From assembly GCF_014356525.2 (NCBI RefSeq), contig NC_052505.1:50409994-50473993 (forward strand): 64,000 nucleotides of DNA. The letters are read 5' to 3'. The notes beneath the pieces were generated by a model. It worked only from the letters and a program-made list of their open reading frames with translations, made no database searches and was not told the DNA's origin. Each line of letters begins with the position of its first letter. Positions within the stretch are counted from its first letter, which is position 1. Both the position numbers and the translations under genes were made by a program. Shown here one piece after another: positions 11,108 to 20,710 of the stretch. This DNA is from Nilaparvata lugens (taxonomy: Eukaryota > Arthropoda > Insecta > Hemiptera > Delphacidae).

Positions 11108-13646
11108 CAGGCCCGGCCCCAGGGGGTGGGCGGACCGGGCGGCCGCACAGGGCGGCAGATTTTTTGGGGCGGCAAATTTTATGGAACAGAATTTTTTTAA
11201 ATGCAAATAAATAATAAATTCAATGGGAATAGTAAAATTTTATAACAAGCACTTCCAAACTCAAGCTGATGAGGACATATATCTAAGATCAACAATGTCC
11301 CAGGAACGACTGAGTGGTCTAGCGAACATAAAATAGCTCAGTCCCTAGATCTTGAAGAACTGGAGAAGGAATTTTTCTATGCAAAGGTCAGACGAGTTCT
11401 ACTTAATTAAACAAATGTGTTGGACAAACTCGTGTTGTAGCAATTGTAGTTTTGATTACTTAGCAAGTTAAATAGGCCCAATACTCTGTTGCAGTCTCTT
11501 GATTTAGAACTACCGTCTCAATTATGTTTTCTTATTGTGTACCGTATCTGTTCCGAACATAAAAATAGTTTAATCAGATATTTTGTGTTACTGTTCTAGT
11601 CCAGTCAATTAAAGATTATAGAGTGAAAAGTTTGGAACACAATTTTCAACTCCACAGCTCTTTTAAGGATAGTAAGAGGATTAACATATCGATAGTCCTC
11701 ACCCCTATCTCATGTGCTAAAGGAGTGGAGGTGGTTTGAAAGTACCATTTTTTCATTTTTCTCATATATCTCGGAAACTATGCATCTTATGAACATTTGT
11801 ATTCTGTACAAAATTGAAGCTCACAAAATTACCAACAAGTTTTGTTCTCTACATTTTCTTCATATCTCTTATAGTTTCTGGGATATCCGCTCTTGAAGGT
11901 GAGACATTTTTTGAAAAAACACTTCTGCCTCCAATTTTTTCATCTTTTCGGCCTTATAATTTTTGAACGATTGATGAAAAAAATCCGTGCTGATTATAAG
12001 CTGACAATTATCTTCAATTTAATGTATATTTTCACCATTTTACGCATTTCCTCACGACTGTTGCAGCAGTTTTAGTGTTGTGAGTGAAATTTTCTGTTCA
12101 GCAACAATAGATCAGTTGACAATGAAATTTGAAGGGAATGTTTGGAACTCAATTTTAGACTTTGCAGCTTTGCTGACACTAGTTTGGAGGTGAGCATATC
12201 AAAAATCCCAACCCCTACATCATGTGCTAAAGGGATGATGGTGGTTTGAAAGATGCATTTTCCACTTTTACTTACATGCTTATATCTTGGAAACAATGAG
12301 TTCTATTGACATAATCATCCACATAAAAATGAAGCTCAATGAATTTCCTACAAGTTTTGTTTTGTAGAGGTTTTCAATAAATATGATACTAACTTTTCGA
12401 GATATATATGTTCTAAAGTAATTCATTTTCAAAAACCCAGTTTTTCTTCCATTTTTCGCTCTTTCAGGTCTTTTAACTTTTCAATAATTGATGAAAAAGA
12501 ATGTGCTAATTACGAGATTTTAGAGCATTAAATTATCTTCCATTTCATGTATAATTCGACTATTTCATGCATTCCTATACGACTGTTGCAGCAGTTTTAG
12601 TTTTGAATGTCTTGTTTGGTAGGAAGTTTAGAAACACCCCCAGTGTTCAGTTCCGCAGACGTTCCAATGGGTACTCAATATGGATGTTCATACTGAAGCA
12701 CACTCCAATTTATGATCACAGAATAGTGTGATATTTGAAAAAAGTCACTTGTTGCAAATCTTGATATTTGACTCTCAAACCTAAAACTGCGTGAAATTGT
12801 CGAATTATACATGAAATGAATGATAATTTAATGCTCTACAATCTCGTAGTAAGCACATTCTTTTTCCATCAATTGTTGGAAAGTTATAAGAATTGAAAGA
12901 GCGAAAAATGGAAAAAACTGGGTTTTCGAAAATGCATCACTTTAGAACATATATATCTCAAAAAGTATCAGATTTATCGAAATCCTCTACCAAACAAAAC
13001 TTTCACTTTCAACACTAAAACTGCTGCAACAGTCGAAGGGAAATGCGTAAGACAGTGAAAATATACATCAAATTGAAGATAATTTGATGCTCAGTCAGCT
13101 TATAATCAGCACGGATTTTTTTATCAATCGTTCAAAAATTATAAGGCCGAAAAGATGAAAAAATTGGAGGCAGAAGTGTTTTTTCAAAAAATGTCTCACC
13201 TTCAAGTGCGGATATCTCAGAAACTATAAGAGATATGAAAAAAATGTAAAGAACAAAACTTGTTGGTAATTTTGTGAGCTTCAATTTTGTACGGAATAAA
13301 GATGTTTATAAGATGCATAGTTTCCGAGATATATGAGAAAAATGAAAAATGGTACTTTCAAACCACCCCCACCCCTTTAGCACATGAGGTAAGGGTGAGG
13401 ACTTTTGATATGTTAATCCTCTTACTATCCTTGAAAGAGCTGTAGAGTTGAAAATTGTGCTCCAAAATTTTCCCTCCATACCTTTATGCATTCGTCAAAT
13501 ATTTGTTTAAATGTCATTTTCAACTTAAACAGCTGATAACCTTCGGGCAAATTTTTGAGTAAACAATTATTATACCTGGTTGGGGGGGGGGGGGGCGGCG
13601 TTTGCCGATTTCGCCCAGGGCGGCAAAGTCCCTAGGGCCGTGCCTG
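11108..13646. mobile_element. Non-autonomous hAT transposon, 2.54 kb
   Basis: A perfect 8-bp target duplication GTTAGGTT flanks the element (11100-11107 and 13647-13654). The ends are CAGGCCCGGCCCCAGGG at 11108 and the reverse complement of CAGGCACGGCCCTAGGG ending at 13646, a 17-bp TIR with three mismatches. GC-rich, C/G-run subterminal regions follow on both sides. An 8-bp duplication with a CAG-starting TIR is diagnostic of hAT elements. No transposase frame is present. The interior is largely an inverted repeat. The element interrupts the minus-strand gag: the duplication encodes NLT in the gag frame on both sides. Confidence 0.88.
11600..13480. repeat. Large internal inverted repeat (foldback) in hAT
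   Basis: The left arm (about 11617-12590) and the right arm (about 12780-13475) are inverted copies. For example, the stretch around TATCTCGGAAACTATGCATC (11768) reappears reversed at about 13312-13331, and the CACATGATGT/CACATGAGGT and GGTTTGAAAG patches pair likewise. The right arm lacks a few hundred bases that the left arm has. The same family occurs alone at 61388-62280, so it may be an older element captured inside the hAT. Confidence 0.75.
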
Positions 13647-14153
13647 GTTAGGTTATCTATTCTTCCATTTAACTCACAAGTAACTGTATCTATTCTTGCT
13701 GCTAAGCCGGTTGTAATTATTTCCTGATTTTCATTTTGCAAATCTAACATTACCCTTAACTCTTCCCTATAATTTTCTGCCTTGCTATCAATAGCATCCA
13801 ACTTACTGTGTACCGCTTGTATGACCCCTTTCATATCCCTACTCACTGACGTATCCTCCAATGATTCCCGCACTTCCTTCATTTCCGCCTTTTGTATCCT
13901 TCTTTACTATTGCCATTGTTTTTTCTAAACTGTTAGAAAATGACTTGAGTAACCCCTCTAATATGATCTTCCTTCTTGTTTCTTTGGAGATTTCTAATGA
14001 TTTATTACTGTTCCCAGGATTCATGGCAGTAACTGGAGATATCTGGGCGGTGGACTCCATTGCGCCCCCCTCAGCGTCAACCACCGCTACAACCGCCGTC
14101 GGCAGTGTGTCTGCTACCTCACTTTGCGCGGACGAAGAGATACTCATTTTCAA
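13520..14153 (-). pseudogene. Gag N-terminus, copy A (frameshifted)
   Basis: The minus-strand frame starts MKMSISSSAQSEVADTLP at 14153, with an Ala/Val/Ser-rich N-terminus. It then passes into a long charged helix: SKETRRKIILEGLLKS, VRESLEDTSVSRDM and a heptad-like region to about 13680. Compared with copy B, one extra base in the GCCTTTTGTATCC tract (about 13886-13898) shifts the frame. The downstream part is in frame with the gag across the hAT target site. Codons between 13646 and 13520 belong to the hAT end, not to gag. The gag identity of this N-terminal part is inferred from continuity with the core domain at 10690-10412. Confidence 0.6.
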
Positions 14154-15194
14154 AAGGATAATGTGTCAAAGATTTTATAAAAGTGAAAGTTTTGGCTAAC
14201 AAAGCCTCTAAGTGCGGACCACAAGATAGGACTGTATAAAAGTGAAGTGTTCACAAAGTTTTCCTAATAAGGAGTATCTCAATCTCATATCCATAAATCC
14301 TTTGGATTTTTATCTTTGGGGACACTTGAAAACCTTAGTATACAATACTCCGATTGATACCATTGAAGAACTCTCATTAAGGATTTTGAATGGAATAGGA
14401 ATGATAAAAAATAAGAAAAAATGTGAGGTGCTTGAGAAATGGCATTTGTTCCTGGAATATTTGAACGGGTCCGACATTCGATCAGAAGACATCTGAACAT
14501 ATGCATTCAGAACAACGGAGGTCACTTTAAACATCATCTTTGGTCTTTTGGTATAAGTTTAATGTCATTTGGATATATATGTTACTTTCATATAAAAATA
14601 AAACTTTTCATAAAAAACCAAATATTTTATTTGCAATCAGCTACAACCTATGAGTTCTCTCCTCAACAATTGTTTGAATTTAGTTTTTACAGCTTACATA
14701 ATTCTTTTCAGAATTAGATTCTCTACAATTTGTATTGCGAAAAATTATTTGTTTACTGGTCATTAAAGAAATTTATTGGGCATCAAACGTAGAAGTCTGT
14801 GTTTTTCTAGTTCGATTTTTTGCATATTTCAACTTTTTTCTCAAAAACTACTCACACTACAGCTTCCAGACTAGTTTTATTCAATTTTTCAGTTATTTTT
14901 CCATATGAATCTAGCATAAGTTTTTCAAAAACTAGTTCCCAAACAATTCAGCATTGGTGTATTTCACCAGAGGAACTGAATTCCGGGCGAAATCTTTCAC
15001 TCTGTATAGCTCGCTAATAAAGCGTTTCTGGATAAATGTTTATAAGAACTTTTTTCTTATTTTTACCTCTACTATCACGTATTAAATTATTCTACCATAA
15101 TTAAGAATCACTCTGTATAGAGTCATATTATGAGACTGAGAGTATATAGGTATAGTTTATATTGATGGAAGGTCATGGTCGTGTACCTCGTGTT
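13671..15194. repeat. Tandem duplication unit A (gag 5' end + mariner 3' end)
   Basis: The unit starts AACTCACAAGTAACTG and ends GTGTACCTCGTGTT. It is repeated in the same orientation at 15550-17091 with only scattered differences, the main one being about 18 extra bases in B near 16312. It contains two unrelated element pieces, so it was duplicated after they became joined. Confidence 0.92.
14250..15115 (+). mobile_element. Tc1/mariner-superfamily 3' fragment, copy A
   Basis: A 5'-truncated element contains the last third of a DDE transposase and its 3' terminus. The frame at 14242-14496 reads INPLDFYLWGHLKTLVYNTP followed by IDTIEELSLRI. This matches the C-terminal block of IS630/Tc1/mariner-type insect transposases, where the third catalytic Asp precedes xFxLWGxxK. 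The terminus is CATAATTAAGAATCACTCTG at 15115, followed by TA. The N-terminal DNA-binding region and the first two catalytic residues are absent, so the piece cannot encode an active enzyme. Confidence 0.75.
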
Positions 15195-15549
15195 TAACCA
15201 TTTATTTATTTATTTATTTATTTGAGATACATATGAGAGCACAAGGATAATATCCCATAATTGCTCTCTTAACACATAATACAAGTGAAACAATTTAAAA
15301 ATGAATATTTAATACAAATATTGAAAGAAATGAAAAGTTTATGAAATTTTTACGAAAAGTCTTTCTGAAAAATATACATAACAGAAAATTTAAACACAAT
15401 TTTAGATAGCAGAAAAAATAAACACAGCAAATAATAAAATGAAAATATGAAAATGAAATGAAATGAAAAAAAAGTCACTATGATTAAACAGAAGTCATTC
15501 TAGGAAGAGAGAGAAAAAAATAGTAACAAGAGGAAATAATCAAACACAC
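15195..15549 (-). mobile_element. LINE 3' end at the duplication junction
   Basis: On the minus strand the piece ends in an (AAAT)n tail (plus strand TTTA repeats 15201-15223). The tail is preceded by a 3' UTR-like stretch (CTCTCATATGTATCTCAAAT) of the kind that precedes insect LINE tails. It fills exactly the gap between duplication units A and B. No coding motif remains. Confidence 0.6.
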
Positions 15550-16031
15550 AACTCACAAGTAACTGTATCTATTTTTGCTGCTAAGCCGGTTGTAATTATT
15601 TCCTGATTTTCATTTTGCAAATCTATCATTACCCTTAACTCTTCCCTATAATTTTCTGCCTTGCTATCAATAGCATCCAACTTACTGTGTACCGCTTGTA
15701 TGACCCCTTTCATATCCCTACTCACTGACGTATCCTCCAATGATTCCCGCACTTCCTTCATTTCCGCCTTTATATCCTTCTTTACTATTGCCATTGTTTT
15801 TTCTAAACTGTTAGAAAATGACTTGAGTAACCCCTCTAATATAATCTTCCTTCTTGTTTCTTTGGAGATTTCTAATGATTTATTACTGTTCCCAGGATTC
15901 ATGGCAGTAACTGGAGATATCTGGGCGGTGGACTCCATTGCGCCCCCCTCAGCGTCAACCACCGCTACTACCGCCGTCGGCAGTGTGTCTGCTACCTCAC
16001 TTTGCGCGGACGAAGAGATACTCATTTTCAA
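15540..16031 (-). pseudogene. Gag N-terminus, copy B (open frame)
   Basis: The 163-codon frame is the intact counterpart of copy A: the same MKMSISSSAQ start at 16031, an Ala/Pro-rich N-terminus, then a long charged, coiled-coil-like helix (roughly residues 52-155). It ends artificially after VTCELCV, where the duplicated unit meets LINE sequence, so core and tail are missing. It is a truncated gag fragment with no sign of its own promoter. Confidence 0.6.
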
Positions 16032-17091
16032 AAGGATAATGTGTCAAAGATTTTATAAAAGTGAAAGTTTTGGCTAACAAAGCCTCTAAGTGCGGACCAC
16101 AAGATAGGACTGTATAAAAGTGAAGTGTTCACAAAGTTTTCCTAATAAGGAGTATCTCAATCTCATATCCATAAATCCTTTGGATTTTTATCTTTGGGGA
16201 CACTTGAAAACCTTAGTATACAATACTCCGATTGATACCATTGAAGAACTCTCATTAAGGATTTTGAATGGAATAGGAATGATAAAAAATAAGAAAAAAT
16301 GTGAGGTGCTTGAAATTTGTTCCTGCATTTGGCATTTGTTCCTGGAATATTTGAACGGGTCCGACAATCGATCAGAAGACATCTGAACATATGCATTCAG
16401 AACAACGGAGGTCACTTTAAACATCATCTTTGGTCTTTTGGTATAAGTTTAGTGTCATTTGGATATATATGTTACTTTCATATAAAAATAAAACTTTTCA
16501 TAAAAAACCAAATATTTTATTTGCAATCAGCTACAACCTATGAGTTATTAGTTCTCTCCTCAACAATTGTTTGAATTTAGTTTTTACAGCTTACATAATT
16601 CTTTTCAGAATTAGATTCTCTACAATTTGTATTGCGAAAAATTATTTGTTTACTGGTCATTAAAGAAATTTATTGGGCATCAAACGTAGAAGTCTGTGTT
16701 TTTCTAGTTCGATTTTTTGCATATTTCAACTTTTTTCTCAAAAACTACTCACACTACAGCTTCCAGACTAGTTTCATTCAATTTTTCAGTTATTTTTCCA
16801 TATGAATCTAGCATAAGTTTTTCAAAAACTAGTTCCCAAACAGTTCAGCATTGGTGTATTTCACCAGAGGAACTGAATTCCGGGCGAAATCTTTCACTCT
16901 GTATAGCTCGCTAATAAAGCGTTTCTGGATAAATGTTTATAAGAACTTTTTTCTTATTTTTACCTCTACTATCACGTATTAAATTATTCTACCATAATTA
17001 AGAATCACTCTGTATAGAGTCATATTATGAGACTGAGAGTATATAGGTATAGTTTATATTGATGGAAGGTCATGGTCGTGTACCTCGTGTT
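15550..17091. repeat. Tandem duplication unit B
   Basis: Direct copy of 13671-15194. Its left edge falls inside the gag frame at AACTCACAAG and its right edge at GTGTACCTCGTGTT. It is about 18 bases longer than A because of an insert near 16312-16330. Confidence 0.92.
16128..17012 (+). mobile_element. Tc1/mariner-superfamily 3' fragment, copy B
   Basis: Same C-terminal transposase block as in copy A (LDFYLWGHLKTLVYNTPIDT; frame 16120-16386) and the same 3' terminus at 17012 followed by TA. The frame here reads EICSCIWHLFLEYL where copy A has a shortened version. Confidence 0.75.
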
Positions 17092-17450
17092 GTGTGTATA
17101 CACTATATTACGAGATTAACCTTACAACCTACACCACGGTGACTGATAAAAATCATAGAGAAAACATAACATAAGAAGATATCCCATGGTAAGGGTAGTT
17201 TATGTTACAAATTTCACTGTTAACTCAAGCCGATAGCCCTATTAGCCTAGTACATTTTCGTGAAGCTATGTGACGCTGGTAGTCTCTCATACTGCACCCT
17301 CTCACCCGGCCAAAACAGTAATAACACACAGTAATCAGCAAATATATTTTGCAAATACGACAGCACATCCCCATATTGACTGGACAGTCGCTCCTATCGG
17401 AAATTCATGATTACATTCTGTTTCTTGAATAATGATACAGTATCACCTAG
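17092..17450. other. No supported gene
   Basis: Mixed-composition single-copy sequence with no frame over 60 codons and no recognised repeat. Confidence 0.5.
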
Positions 17451-17501
17451 TAGTACCAATACCTACTATTTCTTCTGAAGTAATAGTAGGTATTGGTAGT
17501 A
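17451..17501. repeat. Short near-perfect hairpin
   Basis: The left arm TAGTACCAATACCTACTATT (17451-17470) pairs with the right arm 17482-17501 at all but one or two positions, across an 11-base loop (TCTTCTGAAGT). It could be a palindromic scar or a small foldback. At about 51 nt it is short for a pre-miRNA. Confidence 0.8.
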
Positions 17502-20395
17502 CAGTATTCGTATGAATAACATTGCTTTAGCAAGTCAATGTACAACTACGTTAAGCTTTTCTCTACTCATCAGTGTAACTATTATTAATAAGGTATTTAA
17601 ACTAATTTGTCAAATGAACTTTTGCAATCAATAAACATTTTCTGATATGAAAGGAGCATCTATTATAAATTTAAATGCAATATAGTTTTAATTTATTACT
17701 GATAACTGACAATTAATTAGCTACCTCTCGACAGAATTTTGTGGAAACGTTTATACAGAAAAAAGGTCCATACATCTAATTTTCATCCTCCTCGGCCCGG
17801 AGAACAACTGAATATTTTTTGGAGAACCATTGTGAGTAAGGTCTCTTTGAGGAACAATCACTTTGGTCCAGCTATCTATATAAAATAGAATAGATTATAA
17901 AGGTTGATTAATCTATATAAATGATTATACTATAGAGTACCCTAATATCTATGGCTTTATCTATAAAAATATGGATTATATTTATAGAATGTTATAGGTT
18001 GAATTGATCTCTTGGTATACATTTTCCATTATGAAATTTGGAATCAATGATTCTTAATTCAACGTTTTGATTATGAATTATTCTACAGAAGCAGATAGTG
18101 CTTATAGATAAAAAGTTTTCAATAAGTTTATCAGTGTGTAGAGTGAGAGGAAATGCTAGTAGCAAGTGAATCTCCAACTTCCAACTATATCAATTTGTCC
18201 TCGGATTTTAATATAGCTATAGGTTAATTAATAAAAATAACTTAAGTGAATAAGTGAAAGTAAATAAATTTTCACTCTCCGTGAACTTTTCGTTTACGTC
18301 TAGAACTGAAGCTAACTTTTGAGTAAAAGCTTGTGCTGCTTGCAATGGAAAATTTGGATGAAAACATTGATGTTTTCAGTTAACACATTTTCGATATACC
18401 AATATCCCAGTTTTCAACTAATGGAATCCTTCAATACTCATGAAGCTGTTAGCTTCCAATACCTATAAAGCTGTTGTACACAATATACAATACAATATCC
18501 ATGTATATGTATTCATGCAAATAAATAAAAAATAATATTCTCATATTTCCACCAGCTTTGCATAGAGAGCTTTGATATTAAATACACATACGCAGTATAA
18601 GCATACATAAAGCATATTCTCTACAGTAATACCGTATTTCTTAATGGTAATACATTGGACCGTATTCATTTACGATTCTAAAACCAAGCACATACTGATT
18701 TACTACTCAGGCTGTTTATCGTAAACTATTAAACGAGCAATATCTGTTTATATGTTTAGATGTTTGGATGTTTAGATGTTTATATGTTTATATTTCACCG
18801 GATCTCGAAAATGGCTCTAAATATTCTCACGAAATTTATAGTAGGTTTATAATATAAAAATTCGATTGCACTAGGTCTCATCCCTGGGGAGACTCGCTGA
18901 AGAACACTAAAAGAATAATTATTATTCATCCTTGGAAAAACAGCTGATAATAATAATTATCTCGTCGTCTGTTGACGATGGAAGTGAGTGAGCGAGTTCA
19001 TGTGTGTGTGACTGTGTCAAAATATTATGACTCAACTGTTGAACTTTTGTAATCATTCAATCAGGTACGTAGTGCCGGTGATGTGGAAAGCGAAAAGGGA
19101 CCAGTTGTCGGAAGAGTAGAGTCAAAAATATCAATTTCGAGTTTTCAATCGATTACCATGCAGTAAGATCTCCTTTGTTGATCAGAATCTATTGAAAAGT
19201 CGACTTTTTCGTCGATTATATGAAAAAAAGTAATGTTGCAGAAAAGGGAAAAGTTGTCGTTATGGAGTTATAACATTGGCCTGTTTTTATGTTTGAATAG
19301 GCATAACTCTGTCATTTTTCAAGATATCAATCTGATTTTTAAAAATTGTTCTTTATAGTCTCCTTTATTGAGGGAAAATGATATCTCAAATTTGATTTTT
19401 TGACTCTGCACGCTTAAAAATGGTTTTATAATGACGGTACTTACAACATGTCTAGTTGTTTATGAAGTTGAAAGTCGGTTGTCAATTTTTCGCTCTTCAA
19501 TTTCATGGAATTTGATGAAAAATTCCACGGTGTGTACCCGAAAATGACTATTTAGTTTTTTAAATATAATTGTTGATTTGTAAATAGTTTCGAAATCGTA
19601 AATGCTAACAGAACAATTTAATTTTATTTCATTTCAATTACTTACTATTAAAATACATTCACATCAATTTTTACATTAAATCACTGCTATCTCTAGCAAT
19701 ATAATACATACACTCTCTCACAAATGTGAGTTAGCTGGTAAAATAAGTTAATACTGGAATATGTTACAGCTTCTTAATTTTTGCTCTCATATATCAAGCA
19801 AGATCATCTTTCCACTTCCGTTCCACCTCCTTTTGAACAATGCAACTCTCGTTGCACTCTGTGTGCTGTGCTGCTAGTCGAAACAAGTTGAATTTTATCT
19901 CTTGTGGGACCCTAATTAATTACTGAGTTAAAACTGTTGGTCGTTAGCTCCGTAGAACTGCAACTTGTTTCGGTGATGGATGCGTTCTCGATCTTCATTA
20001 TGCTTCATTCTAGAATAATTATTTCCTGAAATCTACTCTTAAAGAGAACAAATTCTCGAGAGGCAAATCTAGTTTTGACTTGCACATTAGTGTAGGAGTT
20101 ATAGGAAGTAGCATTTTTGTTTTATACTCATCTCGAATCACTCCACCAATGGATGAAAGCAGAATCTTAACTTAAAAAGTAGTATCTTCACTATCAATAT
20201 CAGCATGTTCTAAAAGGGTGAACTGGTTTAATCCATTTTCATAACAGTTTTATTATTTTAAATCATTTCATAATTCGAATAAATTTTTTTGTCAATAAAT
20301 TTTCATTTCAATTCATACGATTTTATACACTTAATATTATAAATCAGACCAGAGATGAAGTTTTACTAGACTGTAATGATACTATTAGATTGCCA
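17502..20395. other. Long gene-free stretch
   Basis: No frame over 61 codons and no domain. 18741-18792 is a diverged run of ATGTTTA-like heptamers. 19080-19440 has ATAACTCTGTCATTTTTCAA-type sequence of the sort seen in other repeats in this window, but no copy of it was found here. Confidence 0.5.
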
Positions 20396-20439
20396 CTGTG
20401 ATTCTACTGTGTGAAAAAACTGACCCAACCTCGGATCCA

Positions 20440-20710
20440 TCACAGTTTAATTACCTCCTTATCTGGGCTGGATACGATCGATGATATTTCGAAGGATGAT
20501 GAGTTGGAATGTAACTCGGATTCGATGGCCTGAATGTCGATGAATACTAAGTCTGTCCAAGGTCTGTCTGTGTCAGAGAAGCGGACAGAATTGATGTTTG
20601 CTTGGTAGAAGCTATTACCGTCATCCATCTGAATTCTGATAGGAGGAAGAGACGGCTGGAGGCTTGTATGGAAAGCATGCAATAACCAAACATGAAATTC
20701 AAATTCACCT
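20440..20710 (-). CDS. Candidate terminal exon, unknown protein
   Basis: The minus-strand frame is open from about 20710 to a TGA at 20440. It reads EFEFHVWLLHAF, then SLPPIRIQMDDGNSFYQANI, then RPWTDLVFIDIQAIESELHS and an acidic, Ser-rich end. Residue composition is balanced, unlike the Lys/Ile/Asn bias of the chance frames around it. A splice acceptor could be the AG near 20710, but the pyrimidine tract there is poor. Poly(A)-signal-like AATAAA on this strand lies about 190 bases downstream (near 20248). I do not recognise the family. It could be the last exon of a host gene running off to higher coordinates, or chance. Confidence 0.3.
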
